Of a stretch of DNA of 64,000 nucleotides, positions 7,425 through 16,039 are shown in pieces; within the stretch, counting starts at the first letter, position 1; every line of letters starts with the position of its first letter. Below the pieces are notes generated by a model. It saw only the letters and a list, made by a program, of their open reading frames with translations, did no database searches and had not been told where the DNA came from. Source of the DNA: DASWOJ01 sp964242415 (GTDB lineage: Bacteria > Pseudomonadota > Alphaproteobacteria > Acetobacterales > Acetobacteraceae). The position numbers and the translations under genes were made by a program. The stretch is from assembly GCA_964242415.1 (NCBI GenBank), contig CAXTAT010000008.1, positions 112,729 to 176,728 of the forward strand. The letters run 5' to 3'.

Positions 7425-9874
7425 CGCAGGACGCCGCCCGTCGCCTTTGCCACGGCGGCCACCACCTTGGCGCTGGCCGCCTCGATCTCGGCGTCGGTCA
7501 GGGTGTGCTCGCGGGGTTGCAGGACGACGTCCACCGCGACCGATTTCTGGCCCTGCGGGACTTTGTCGCCCTCGTACACGTCGAACAGGCTGGCCCCGGA
7601 CACCAGCGCTCGGTCCGCCCCGCGTGCGGCCCGCAGCACGGCGTCGGCGGGCGTCGCAGCCGCCACCAGGAAGGCGAAGTCCCGCCGGACCGGCTGGAAC
7701 TGCGGCAGGTCCGGCGCGGCGCGGCGGCGGCGCTTCGGCTCCGGGATGCGGTCCAAGAAGACCTCGAACGCTGCCGCCGGGCCAGCCAGGTCCAGGGCTT
7801 GCAGCACGCCCGGGTGCAGCTCGCCGAACGTCGCCAGCACCAGCTTCGGCCCCTGCCGCACCACGCCGGAGCGGCCCGGGTGGTAGAAGACCGGCGCATC
7901 GGCGGTCACGCCCAGGCTGTCCATCGGCAGCCCCAGCGCGGCTAGCACATCGAGCACTATCGCCTTCGCATCCATTGCGCCCATCGGCCGCGCGGGCGCC
8001 AGCGGATGCCGCGGCGTGTGCCCGGCCAGCACGCCCGCGGCCACCACTTGCTGCGCGTCGGGCGCGAAGGCCGGGCCGACCTCGAACAGGCGGGCGTCGG
8101 GCCAGCCGCGGGCGGCGTTGCGCTGGGCGGCCTGCGCCAGGGTGGCGACGGGGGTGGCGCGCAACTGGTCCAGGTCGGATGCGATGGGGTTCAGCAGCCG
8201 CAGGGACTCCGGCACGTTGCCGAATGCCGCCGCGGCGCGGCTGTCCATGAAGCTGAACGACACGCACTCCAGCAGCCCGGCGGCGGCCAGGGTGCGCCGG
8301 GCCAACGCCGTGCGGGCCTGGCGCGGCGTCAGCACGGCGGGCGGGACGGCGGACAGGCGGGGGAGGGACACGGCGGGGATGTTGTCCAGGCCGTGCAGGC
8401 GCAGCACTTCTTCTACCAGGTCGCACTCGGCCTCCACGGCGGCGCAGCCTTGGGCGGCGGCGGCGGCCTGGGCGGGGGGCAGGCCGGGCGCCTGGTCCAG
8501 CACGATGGGCGCGGCGATGTCGTTGCGCCAGGACGGGACGGCGACCTTCACCGCGGCCTCGGTGCGGGACTGGACGGTGAAGCCCAGGCCTTGCAGGGAT
8601 GCCACGGCGGCGTTGGGTGCGATGGCCAGGCCGCCCAGGGTCTCCAGCCGCTCGAACCGCAGCGTGGCGCTGCGCTGCCAGGCCGGCTCGGCACCGGCGG
8701 ATACAACCGCGCTGGCCGTGCCGCCGCAGAGGCCCTGGATCATCCGGGTGGCCGCGTCCAGGGCGTCGGGCAGCAGCGCCGGGTCGATGCCGCGCTCGAA
8801 CCGCTGGCGGGCGTCGGAGGTGATGGCGTGGCGGCGGCCGGTCAGCGCCACGCGCACTGGGTCGAACAGGGCGCATTCGATGAACACGCCCGTTGTTGCC
8901 TCGGTGCAGCCGGTCGCCTCGCCGCCGATCACGCCGGCCAGGGACTGCACCCCGGCGCTGTCGGCGATGACGCAATCCGCCGGGTCCGCGACGTAGTCCT
9001 TGCCGTTTAGCGCCCGGAACGTCTCGCCCGCGCCGGGGCGGAAGCGCAGTACGCCGCCCTGCACCTTGTCGGCGTCGAAGACGTGCAGGGGGCGGCCGAG
9101 GTCGAAGGTGAAGAAGTTGGTGATGTCCACCAGCGCGCTGATCGGGCGCAGGCCGATGGAGAGGAGGCGGCGTTGCAGCCACTCCGGGCTGGCGCCGTTG
9201 CGGACGCCGCGGACGGTGCGGCCCAGCACCCAGGGGCACGCCTCGGGCATGTCTATGGCCCATGTGACGGTGCTGGGGCCATCGCCCGCCACCGCCGCCG
9301 GCGCCCAGGGCCGCAGCGTGCCCAGCCCGGCCGCCGCCAGGTCCCGCGCCACGCCGCGCACGGCCAGCGCGTCGCCGCGGTTGGGGGTCACGCCGATCTC
9401 GATGACGGGATCGTCCAGCCCGGCCCATGCGGCATACGGCGTGCCGACGGGCGCACCCTCGGGCAGGTCCACGATCCCCGCGTGGTCCTCGCCCAGCCCC
9501 ATCTCCCGCAGGCTGAGCAGCATGCCGGCGCTCTCGACCCCGCGAATTTCGCCCACCTTGAGCGTGATGCCGCTGCCGGGGATAAAGCTGCCCGGCGGCG
9601 CGAACACCGCCAGCATCCCCGTCCGCGCGTTCGGCGCCCCGCACACGACGGACACCACGCCTTCGCCGGTGTCCACCTTGCACGCCCGCAGCCGGTCGGC
9701 GTTGGGGTGCTGCACCGCCTCCATCACCCGGGCGATGCGGAAGGGGGCCAGCGCGGCGCCGGGGTTCTCGACGCCTTCCAACTCAAGCCCGATGGCGGTC
9801 AGCCGGTCGGTGATGGCGTCCAGGCCGGCGCCGGTGTCCAGGTGGGTGCGCAGCCAGCTCAGCGAGAACTTCAT
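7421..9874 (-). CDS. pheT: Phenylalanine--tRNA ligase beta subunit
   Basis: 817-residue beta chain of the heterotetrameric (alpha-beta)2 synthetase that charges tRNA-Phe. In order: N-terminal module (MKFSLSWLRTHLD), tRNA-binding OB-fold (ADRLRACKVDTGEG, VCGAPNARTGMLA), B3/B4 editing domain (VTPNRGDALAVRGVARDLA), B5 domain (VPSWRNDI, DLVEEVLRLHGLDNIP), catalytic-like core (VSFSFMD, NPIASDLDQLR) and a C-terminal anticodon-binding domain ending REHTLTDAEIEAASAKVV. Between VPSWRND and DLVEEV (about residues 451-478) there is an Ala/Pro-rich insertion absent from E. coli PheT. The ATG start overlaps the pheS stop (ATGA), and the stop overlaps the next gene in the same way. Confidence 0.97.
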   Translation of the reverse strand: MKFSLSWLRTHLDTGAGLDAITDRLTAIGLELEGVENPGAALAPFRIARVMEAVQHPNADRLRACKVDTGEGVVSVVCGAPNARTGMLAVFAPPGSFIPGSGITLKVGEIRGVESAGMLLSLREMGLGEDHAGIVDLPEGAPVGTPYAAWAGLDDPVIEIGVTPNRGDALAVRGVARDLAAAGLGTLRPWAPAAVAGDGPSTVTWAIDMPEACPWVLGRTVRGVRNGASPEWLQRRLLSIGLRPISALVDITNFFTFDLGRPLHVFDADKVQGGVLRFRPGAGETFRALNGKDYVADPADCVIADSAGVQSLAGVIGGEATGCTEATTGVFIECALFDPVRVALTGRRHAITSDARQRFERGIDPALLPDALDAATRMIQGLCGGTASAVVSAGAEPAWQRSATLRFERLETLGGLAIAPNAAVASLQGLGFTVQSRTEAAVKVAVPSWRNDIAAPIVLDQAPGLPPAQAAAAAQGCAAVEAECDLVEEVLRLHGLDNIPAVSLPRLSAVPPAVLTPRQARTALARRTLAAAGLLECVSFSFMDSRAAAAFGNVPESLRLLNPIASDLDQLRATPVATLAQAAQRNAARGWPDARLFEVGPAFAPDAQQVVAAGVLAGHTPRHPLAPARPMGAMDAKAIVLDVLAALGLPMDSLGVTADAPVFYHPGRSGVVRQGPKLVLATFGELHPGVLQALDLAGPAAAFEVFLDRIPEPKRRRRAAPDLPQFQPVRRDFAFLVAAATPADAVLRAARGADRALVSGASLFDVYEGDKVPQGQKSVAVDVVLQPREHTLTDAEIEAASAKVVAAVAKATGGVLR

Positions 9875-10941
9875 GCCACGCCCTCGTGCAGCGCCACGGG
9901 GGCCAGCGGGTTGAAGCCGTAATGCCGCAGCCAGCGCATGTCGCCCTCGTAGAACGGCCGCAGGTCCGGGATGCCGTGCTTGAGCATCGTCACCCGGTCC
10001 ACCCCCATGCCGAACGCGAACCCCTGCCACACCCGGGGGTCCAGCCCGACGTTGGCCAGCACGCGCGGATGCACCATGCCGCTGCCCAGGATCTCCAGCC
10101 AGTCGCCGCCGGCGCCCAGGTCCCCGGTGCGGCGGTTCCAGCCGATGTCCACCTCCATGCTCGGCTCGGTGAACGGGAAATAGCTGCTGCGGAAGCGCAC
10201 CGGGAGGGTGGCGATGCCGAAGAAGGCGCGCAGGAAGTCGGTCAGGCAGCCCTTGAGGTGGCCCAGGGTGATGCCCTGGTCGATCACCAGGCCCTCGCAC
10301 TGGTGGAACACCGGGCTGTGCGTGGCGTCGTGGTCGGCGCGGTAGACGCGGCCGGGGGCGATCACCCGCAGGGGTGGCGGCTGGCTCAGCATGGAGATGA
10401 TCTGCACGTCGCTGGTCTGGGTGCGCAGGAGGAGCGGGCGGCCGTCGCGGGTGCCGGGCAGGTAGAACGTGTCGTGGTCGGCGCGGGCCGGGTGGTGCGC
10501 AGGGATGTTCAGCGCGCCGAAGTTGAACCAGTCGGTCTGCACGTCCAGGCCCTCGCCGACGGTGAAGCCCATGGCGCCGAAGATGGCGGCCATTTCGTCC
10601 ATCGTGCGGGTCAGGGGGTGGATGGCGCCGGCGGGGTGGGGCAGGGGGGGGAGGGACACGTCGATGCGCTCGCCGGCCAGGCGTGCGTGCAGCGCCGCTG
10701 CGTCCAGGCTGGCGCGGTGCGTCTCGAATAGTGCCGTCAGCTCATCCTTCAACTGGTTGAGCCGGGCGCCGCGGGTGCGACGCTCCTCGGGGGAGACCTT
10801 GCCGAGTTCCTTTAGCAAGCCGGTCAGGCGGCCCTGTTTCCCCAGCGTGCCGACGCGCACGGCATCCCAAGCGCGCAGGTCGGTGGCGCCGGCCAGCGCG
10901 GCTTCGGTTTCGTCGCGCAGGGCTTGCAGGTCGTCGGTCAT
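9871..10941 (-). CDS. pheS: Phenylalanine--tRNA ligase alpha subunit
   Basis: 356 residues, the catalytic alpha chain. The N-terminal coiled-coil arm (LQALRDETEAAL, TGLLKELGKVSPEERRTRGA) binds tRNA, and the class II catalytic domain shows motif 2 (RTQTSDVQI, RVIAPGRVYRADHDATHSPVFHQ) and motif 3 (AFGMGVDRVTMLKHGIPDLR), with SYFPFTEPSMEVDI between them. The length and the end after the FYEGDMRWLRHYG strand are normal. A hairpin with a short T-run lies between rplT and this gene and may limit read-through. It is translationally coupled to pheT. Confidence 0.97.
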   Translation of the reverse strand: MTDDLQALRDETEAALAGATDLRAWDAVRVGTLGKQGRLTGLLKELGKVSPEERRTRGARLNQLKDELTALFETHRASLDAAALHARLAGERIDVSLPPLPHPAGAIHPLTRTMDEMAAIFGAMGFTVGEGLDVQTDWFNFGALNIPAHHPARADHDTFYLPGTRDGRPLLLRTQTSDVQIISMLSQPPPLRVIAPGRVYRADHDATHSPVFHQCEGLVIDQGITLGHLKGCLTDFLRAFFGIATLPVRFRSSYFPFTEPSMEVDIGWNRRTGDLGAGGDWLEILGSGMVHPRVLANVGLDPRVWQGFAFGMGVDRVTMLKHGIPDLRPFYEGDMRWLRHYGFNPLAPVALHEGVA

Positions 10942-10960
10942 CGGAGGTCCATCTCAAGGC

Positions 10961-10994
10961 AAAAGGGCCGCTCCCCTGCGGGAACGGCCCTTCT
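10961..10994 (-). terminator. Hairpin between rplT and pheS
   Basis: On the minus strand AAGGGCCG pairs perfectly with CGGCCCTT, the intervening bases extend the stem, and four T follow. It has the form of a rho-independent terminator. Because pheS starts only about 20 bp further on, it may act as a partial terminator or attenuator inside the rpmI-rplT-pheST operon. Confidence 0.65.
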
Positions 10995-11024
10995 TTATGG
11001 CGTCTGGCGTTGGTCGGCCAGGGA

Positions 11025-11435
11025 CTACAGCGCGGGGGCTGGGTGCATCTCCGCGGGGTGCGTGACGACCGGGGCCGAGGCGGCCATGACGGCTTGCACC
11101 TGCTTTACGACCTCGGCGAACGTCGCCGGGTCGTCGTAGGCGATGGCGGCCAGCACCTTGCGATCCATCTCGATCCCCGTCGCCTTCAGCCCGGCCATGA
11201 AGCGGCTGTAGGTGATGCCACGCTCCCGCACCGCGGCGTTGATGCGCTGTATCCACAGGCCGCGGAAGTCGCGCTTCTTCTGCCGGCGGTCGCGGTAGGC
11301 GTATTGGAGGGACTTCTCCAGCCGCTCCAATGCGATGCGGTAGTTGGTGCTGCTGCGGCCGACGAAGCCCTTGCTGGCGTCGAGGACTTTCTTGTGCCGG
11401 GCGTGGGTGGTTACGCCCCGTTTTACGCGTGCCAT
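11025..11435 (-). CDS. rplT: 50S ribosomal protein L20
   Basis: 136 residues. MARVKRGVTTHARHKKVLD, the RDRRQKKRDFRGLWIQRIN helix and ALKATGIEMDRKVLAAIA-like segments define L20, needed for early large-subunit assembly and, in enterobacteria, autogenous control of this operon. The family is usually close to 117-120 residues; here an Ala/Pro/His-rich tail (MAASAPVVTHPAEMHPAPAL) extends the C-terminus. It is encoded 12 bp downstream of rpmI. Confidence 0.96.
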   Translation of the reverse strand: MARVKRGVTTHARHKKVLDASKGFVGRSSTNYRIALERLEKSLQYAYRDRRQKKRDFRGLWIQRINAAVRERGITYSRFMAGLKATGIEMDRKVLAAIAYDDPATFAEVVKQVQAVMAASAPVVTHPAEMHPAPAL

Positions 11436-11447
11436 GCTTCTGCCCCC

Positions 11448-11651
11448 TTATGCGATGCCGTACGGCGCCCACTGCTTGACGGTCAGGCCGTCAGCGTGGG
11501 TGAGCGTCTGGCTGCCGCGGTTGGCGCGCTTGGACTTTTGGGTGCGGGCCATGAGGTTGTGGCGCTTCTTGCCGGGTCCGGCGAGCACCTTGCCGGTGGC
11601 GGTGATCTTGAACCGCTTCTTGACGGAGCTTTTGGTCTTGAGCTTGGGCAT
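11448..11651 (-). CDS. rpmI: 50S ribosomal protein L35
   Basis: 67 residues: MPKLKTKSSVKKRFKITATG, then GKKRHNL and LTVKQWAPYGIA, the standard L35 pattern. The frame is open further upstream, but the ATG at 11651 is preceded by an AGGAG 7 bases away and gives the family N-terminus. It is the first recognisable gene of the rpmI-rplT-pheS-pheT operon. The infC gene, usually directly upstream in other bacteria, is absent from this side, so transcription probably starts within the roughly 120 bp before rpmI. Confidence 0.96.
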   Translation of the reverse strand: MPKLKTKSSVKKRFKITATGKVLAGPGKKRHNLMARTQKSKRANRGSQTLTHADGLTVKQWAPYGIA

Positions 11652-11841
11652 TTGGGTCTCCTGTGCTGGACCTGCCGGCGCCGGGGTGGCGGCTGCGCAG
11701 GCGTCGCGGCCGGGCATGCCCGTTCCAGGCCCGGTCTCGCTGACTTGAGGGGGCAGCGTATAGGGGAGGGGGCGGGGGGATGCAAGGCTGGGAGAAGACC
11801 CGGTTCGTCGTCGCCATGGCGCATGTTGCTGGCATATCCAA

Positions 11842-11875
11842 GGGGGTGCGCTGTCATGGGGGGTGCGCTGTCATG
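11842..11875 (+). repeat. Perfect 17-bp tandem duplication over the vapB start
   Basis: GGGGGTGCGCTGTCATG occurs twice in direct succession (11842-11858 and 11859-11875). Each copy contains a G-rich putative ribosome-binding stretch and an ATG; only the second ATG is in the antitoxin frame, because 17 is not a multiple of three. Confidence 0.9.
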
Positions 11876-12121
11876 CCGCCGTCCACTTCCCCGCCGCGCC
11901 GGGTCCGGCTGTTCCGCAACAATCGGAGCCAAGCCATCCGCATCCCGGTGGAGCTTGAGTTGCCGGGCACCGAGGCCCTCATTCGTTGGGATGGGACGCG
12001 CCTGATCATCGAGCCGGTGCGCCAGGCGGGACTGGCTGCCCTGCTGGTGAGCTGGACGCCGCTGGACAATGATCTTCCGGAGCCAGAAGACCCGCCGCCG
12101 CCGCCGCGGGACATTTTTTGA
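11873..12121 (+). CDS. VapB-type antitoxin (AbrB-like), toxin partner broken
   Basis: 82 residues from the second ATG. RRVRLFRNNRSQAIRIPVEL matches the swapped-hairpin AbrB/SpoVT DNA-binding domain of VapB antitoxins, and the acidic, proline-rich tail (NDLPEPEDPPPPPRDIF) is the usual toxin-binding end. VapB proteins neutralise and co-repress with a PIN-domain RNase encoded just downstream. Here the downstream vapC begins correctly but is truncated, leaving an orphan antitoxin. The frame extends upstream to 11780, but those residues are not family-like. Confidence 0.75.
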   Translation: MPPSTSPPRRVRLFRNNRSQAIRIPVELELPGTEALIRWDGTRLIIEPVRQAGLAALLVSWTPLDNDLPEPEDPPPPPRDIF

Positions 12122-12123
12122 CC

Positions 12124-12330
12124 GTGCGCTACATGCTGGACACCAACATCGTCAGCGAGCTGATCCGCAACCCTGGCAGACGCGCCACGGAGCGTGCCAA
12201 GCAGGCCGGGAACCCTGTCTGCACCAGGCTGCGAGGCGGACGTGTCCAGATAAGCCGTTACTCTGGCGGAGGCTGGTGCGAGGCGAGCATTGCAGACACG
12301 TCGCGACGCAGGTTCGGCGCGACGCCGTAA
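12124..12330 (+). pseudogene. Truncated VapC toxin (PIN domain)
   Basis: A GTG at 12124, 2 bp after the antitoxin stop, starts VRYMLDTNIVSELIRNP, the conserved first strand and catalytic Asp of PIN-domain RNases, and continues to about NPVCT (near 12225). The expected VAAELxxG stretch with the second acidic residue, and everything after it, is missing. The remaining frame is unrelated and runs antisense into the 3' end of the Sel1 gene. A functional toxin is very unlikely. Confidence 0.65.
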
Positions 12331-13220
12331 ATCATGTCCACAAGCTTCTGCGACTTGGCGCGGGCGGCTGGGTCCGGGTCGGTCCCAGCCGAGACGCTGC
12401 CCCAATAGGCTGCCTTGACAGCGGGGTCCGTCCGCAGCGACGGGCCGGACGCTGGACCCGCCGGGACCAGTGCAGCGGCGAAGTAGTATCCCGCGAGCAG
12501 CCCCGGCGCCCTTGGCTGGCCCCGCAAAGCGGCAGCGTGCCACAGTATGGCGGCGCGCGGATGATCCTGCGGCACGCCGTCGCCGTTCCAATGCTGCTGG
12601 CCCAGCAACAGGGACGCGTTGGCTTGTCCTTGGGCGGCTGCCTTCCCAAACCAGCGTGCGGCCTCGGCTGGGTCATGCGGGACGCCGTTGCCGCTCAGGT
12701 ACATCTGGCCGAGGTCGGTTTGGGCATCGGCAACCCCCAGGTCGGCGCTGCGGCGGCAGAGTGCGGCGGCCTTGGCCGGGTCGGGTGCGACGCCCTGGCC
12801 TAGCAGGTACTGGTTTCCCAGCGCACAGAACGCAATTGGCAGGCCGCGGCTGCCTGCGGCGGTGTAGAGCTGTGCCGACTGGGCATAATCCCGGTCCCGG
12901 CCGTCCGCATTGTGATAGCAGTCGCCCAGCATTTCCGTGGCTAAGGCGTCCCCGCCCTGCTCGGCTTTCGCAAACTCATCGCAGGCTCGGGCGTGGTCCT
13001 TTGGCACTCCGGCGCCGGCCCACAGCAGCAGGCCGATGCCCTGTGCCCCGGCGGCGCTGCCCTGCTGTTCCAACCCGCGATAGATCGCGCTGGACATGGC
13101 ATAGTCGCCCCGGCTGTTCGCAGCCTTGGCGCGGCCCAACGCCTCGGCCTCCGTCTCGGCATGGGCGGGGAGGCTGAACAGCGCGAGGATGATGGCGGCG
13201 AGACAGGCGTGGTGCTGCAT
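12258..13220 (-). CDS. Secreted Sel1-repeat (SLR) protein
   Basis: 320 residues. MQHHACLAAIILALFSLPAHA is a signal peptide (start chosen at ATG 13220 although the frame extends upstream). The body is a run of Sel1-like helix-turn-helix repeats, about residues 45-240, with motifs such as GIGLLLWAGAGVPKDHARA, LGNQYLLGQGVAPDPAKAA, LGQMYLSGNGVPHDPAEAA and LGQQHWNGDGVPQDHPRAA. Such solenoids act as protein-interaction scaffolds in the periplasm or envelope; no partner can be named. The 3' end abuts the broken vapC, so its arrival or a linked deletion may have removed the toxin. Confidence 0.8.
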   Translation of the reverse strand: MQHHACLAAIILALFSLPAHAETEAEALGRAKAANSRGDYAMSSAIYRGLEQQGSAAGAQGIGLLLWAGAGVPKDHARACDEFAKAEQGGDALATEMLGDCYHNADGRDRDYAQSAQLYTAAGSRGLPIAFCALGNQYLLGQGVAPDPAKAAALCRRSADLGVADAQTDLGQMYLSGNGVPHDPAEAARWFGKAAAQGQANASLLLGQQHWNGDGVPQDHPRAAILWHAAALRGQPRAPGLLAGYYFAAALVPAGPASGPSLRTDPAVKAAYWGSVSAGTDPDPAARAKSQKLVDMIYGVAPNLRRDVSAMLASHQPPPE

Positions 13221-13637
13221 GATGATGGGGGCAAATCCCGATTGGGTCCGGCTGATGGGAACAAGACATGCACAGTCCCGCCCACACCGTCGAGGCTTGC
13301 CGCTGTCCAGCAACATTTCATACCGCGCCACCAAGAAAGAAACCTGAACCGTTGCAAATCGTCGTCAAGGCGTTCTGCTGTTACGGCGCGGCCTAGAGCC
13401 TGGCAGGAAACGTGCTTGCCATCTCTGGGTCCGCACCTGGCTGCGCTTTTTGCAATCATAGAAGATCACAGAAGCGGGCGGGATAGACCGGCGAATATGT
13501 TACGGTCCCGGCGTGCCGTACCGCGCTTCGGGATGCTTGAACATAGCTGAGTAGCCACAACACGATCCTGGCTCGCTTTATGAGAGCAGACGCCGACTCT
13601 ACCGCCAGACCAGGCCGCACCTTATACCAAGCCGCAC
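13221..13637. other. Intergenic region between divergent Sel1 gene and dapF
   Basis: About 400 bp between divergently transcribed genes, so it should hold both promoters. I see no convincing -35/-10 pair, RNA gene or repeat, and the short open frames in it have no recognisable features. Confidence 0.4.
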
Positions 13638-14441
13638 ATGCAAGCCTCCTTCCTCAAAATGCACGGCGCCGGCAACGACTTCGTCATCATCGACGAGCGC
13701 CCCCGCCCGCTCGACCTGTCGCCCGCCGCCGTCCGTGCCCTGTCCGACCGGCGCACCGGCATCGGCTGCGACCAACTCATCACCCTGCATCCCCCGCCGC
13801 CCGGCACCGACGCCGACCTGCTCATGCGCATCCGCAACCCTGACGGCTCCGAGGCCGGAGCCTGCGGCAACGCCACTCGCTGCGTGGCGGAACTGCTGTT
13901 CGAGGAGAACGGGCGCCCCTACCAGGTGATCCGCACCAGCGCCGGGGATCTGCCGGCCGAGCGCCTGGCGGACGGACGCCAATGCGTGGACATGGGGCCG
14001 GCGCGGCTTGAGTGGCAAGACGTGCCGCTCGCCCGCGCGATGGACACCCTGCACCTGGACCTGCCCGGCGATCCCGCCGCTTGCAGCATGGGCAACCCGC
14101 ACGCCACGCTGTTCGTGCCCGACCCCGCCGTTGCCGGGCAACTCGGCGCCGCGCTGGAAACCGATCCGCTGTTTCCGGAGCGCGCCAACATCGGCTTTGC
14201 CCAGGTGTTGGCGCCCGGGCGCATCCGCCTGCGGGTGTGGGAACGCGGCGCCGGGCTGACGCTGGCCTGCGGCTCCGGCGCCTGCGCGGCGGTGGTGAAC
14301 GCGCACCGCCGCGGCCTGACCGGGCGGCGCGTGGCGGTGGAGATGGACGGCGGCGTGCTCGACATCGAGTGGACGCCCGCCGGCCGCGTGCTGATGGCCG
14401 GACCCGCCGTTACCAGCTTCCGCGGCACGGTCGCGCTGTGA
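13638..14441 (+). CDS. dapF: Diaminopimelate epimerase
   Basis: 267 residues. Interconverts LL- and meso-diaminopimelate for lysine and peptidoglycan synthesis. Both catalytic cysteines are present in their motifs: ACGNATRC (about residue 75) and ACGSGACAAVV (about residue 211). FLKMHGAGNDFVIID at the N-terminus and SMGNPHATLFV in the middle are also standard. The cofactor-independent two-domain fold is complete. The stop overlaps the GTG of mtaB (GTGA), so the two are translationally coupled. Confidence 0.97.
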   Translation: MQASFLKMHGAGNDFVIIDERPRPLDLSPAAVRALSDRRTGIGCDQLITLHPPPPGTDADLLMRIRNPDGSEAGACGNATRCVAELLFEENGRPYQVIRTSAGDLPAERLADGRQCVDMGPARLEWQDVPLARAMDTLHLDLPGDPAACSMGNPHATLFVPDPAVAGQLGAALETDPLFPERANIGFAQVLAPGRIRLRVWERGAGLTLACGSGACAAVVNAHRRGLTGRRVAVEMDGGVLDIEWTPAGRVLMAGPAVTSFRGTVAL

Positions 14442-15676
14442 CCGCCGATGTTCAGACCTTCGGCTGCCGCCTGAACGCCTACGAATCCGAGGTCATCCGC
14501 GGCCTCATCGGGGACCAGTCCGACCTGGTGGTCATCAACACCTGCGCCGTCACCGCCGAGGCCGAGCGCCAGGGCCGCGCCGCCGTCCGACGCGCCCGCC
14601 GCGACCGCCCGGACGCTCGCATCGTCGTCACCGGCTGTGCTGTGCAGATCGACCCCGCCGCCTGGGCCGCGCTGCCTGGCGTGGACCGCGTGCTGGGCAA
14701 CCTGGACAAGCTGCGCGCCGCCGCCTGGCAGCCCGGCGCCCCCGCCGCTGTGTCGGACCTGCACGCCGCCCGCCGGGACGCGCCGCACCTCGTCACCGGC
14801 CTCGACGGCCGCGCCCGGGCGTTCGTCGAAGTGCAGCAGGGCTGCGACCACGCCTGCACCTTCTGCATCATCCCCCGTGGCCGCGGCCCCAGCCGCAGCC
14901 TGCCGGTGGGCGGCATCGTGCAACAGGTGCGCGGCCTGGTGGCGGCCGGCTACAACGAGGTCGTGCTGACCGGGGTCGATCTGTGCTCCTACGGGCCGGA
15001 CCTGCCCGGACGTCCCACCCTGGGCGCCATGGCCGCACGCTTGCTGGCCCTGGTGCCGGAACTGCCGCGGTTGCGCCTGTCCTCGCTCGACCCGGCTGCC
15101 ATCGACGAGGACCTGTGGCGCCTGCTGGCCGGGGAGCCGCGGCTGATGCCGCACCTGCACCTGTCGCTGCAGGCCGGGTCCGACCTGGTGCTGAAGCGGA
15201 TGCGCCGCCGCCACAGCCGGGCGGACACGCTGGCCGCCATCGCCCGTGCCCGGCGGCTGCGGCCTGGCCTGGCCATCGGCGCCGACCTGATCGCCGGCTT
15301 TCCGACCGAGACCGACGCCCTGTTCGCGGAAACCCTGGCCTTCGTTGATGAGGCCGAGTTGCCCTACCTTCATGTCTTCCCCTACAGCGAACGCCCCGGC
15401 ACCCCCGCGGCGCGGATGCCCGCCGTGCCCCTGGCGATCCGGCGGGCGCGGGCCGCGGCGTTGCGGGAGGCCGCGGCGAGCCATGCCGCAGCGTTCCATG
15501 CCGGGTTGCTGGGCCGGACGGTGCAGGTGGTCGTGGAACGCGGCGGGCGCGGCCATACCGAACACTATGCACCGGTGCGGATGGCGTGGGATTGCCGGCC
15601 GGGCGGCCTGGTCGCCGGCCAGGTGGCCGGCGCGGACGCGGCCGGGCTGGACATTTGCAGACCTGCGGACGCTTGA
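14438..15676 (+). CDS. mtaB: tRNA (N6-threonylcarbamoyladenosine-C2)-methylthiotransferase
   Basis: 412 residues. A radical-SAM methylthiotransferase that converts t6A37 to ms2t6A in ANN-decoding tRNAs. The UPF0004 domain supplies the second cluster cysteines (QTFGCRLN, NTCAVT, TGCAVQ), and the radical-SAM motif CDHACTFC is at about residues 137-144. ARRDAPHLVTGLDGRARAFV, NEVVLTGVDL, SLQAGSD and DLIAGFPTE are family signatures. The tail is a TRAM-like segment. The GTG start overlaps the dapF stop, an arrangement seen in many alphaproteobacteria. Confidence 0.93.
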   Translation: MTADVQTFGCRLNAYESEVIRGLIGDQSDLVVINTCAVTAEAERQGRAAVRRARRDRPDARIVVTGCAVQIDPAAWAALPGVDRVLGNLDKLRAAAWQPGAPAAVSDLHAARRDAPHLVTGLDGRARAFVEVQQGCDHACTFCIIPRGRGPSRSLPVGGIVQQVRGLVAAGYNEVVLTGVDLCSYGPDLPGRPTLGAMAARLLALVPELPRLRLSSLDPAAIDEDLWRLLAGEPRLMPHLHLSLQAGSDLVLKRMRRRHSRADTLAAIARARRLRPGLAIGADLIAGFPTETDALFAETLAFVDEAELPYLHVFPYSERPGTPAARMPAVPLAIRRARAAALREAAASHAAAFHAGLLGRTVQVVVERGGRGHTEHYAPVRMAWDCRPGGLVAGQVAGADAAGLDICRPADA

Positions 15677-15700
15677 CGGGGCGTTCGCCGTTGGCAACCC

Positions 15701-16039
15701 ATGTCTGCTAGGGTGTGGCGGGCATGCCGGGGGAACAACGTGGCTGAGGTGAGCTTGGGACTGCTGCAGAGCTTGATGCAGCGCAGCGTGGATGAATTGG
15801 CGGGGGTGCGCAGCGAACTGGGAGGGGTGCGCCGCGAGCAAGCGGAAATCCGGCGGCAGAATGGCGAGATGCGCTCCATGGTGCTGCTGCTTGCCGACCA
15901 GGGACGCCGCATCGAGCGCAAGGTGGGGGACGTTCGCGACGAGATCGGGTTGACGGTGAAGTCGGAGCCGATGGGCCGCCTCGGACACTTTGACCTGATC
16001 GAGGCCCGGCGCGACGCCCTGGCGCCGCACGCCGCCTGA
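15701..16039 (+). CDS. Short coiled-coil protein overlapping ftsY
   Basis: 112 residues from ATG 15701; a GTG at 15740 would give a 99-residue product starting VAEVSLGLLQSLMQRSVDEL. Most of it is a charged heptad-like helix (LAGVRSELGGVRREQAEIR, NGEMRSMVLLLADQGRRIE), so a coiled coil is likely; there is no signal peptide or membrane segment. Its TGA overlaps the ftsY ATG (TGATG), implying translational coupling to the signal-recognition-particle receptor. No family was recognised. Confidence 0.55.
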   Translation: MSARVWRACRGNNVAEVSLGLLQSLMQRSVDELAGVRSELGGVRREQAEIRRQNGEMRSMVLLLADQGRRIERKVGDVRDEIGLTVKSEPMGRLGHFDLIEARRDALAPHAA

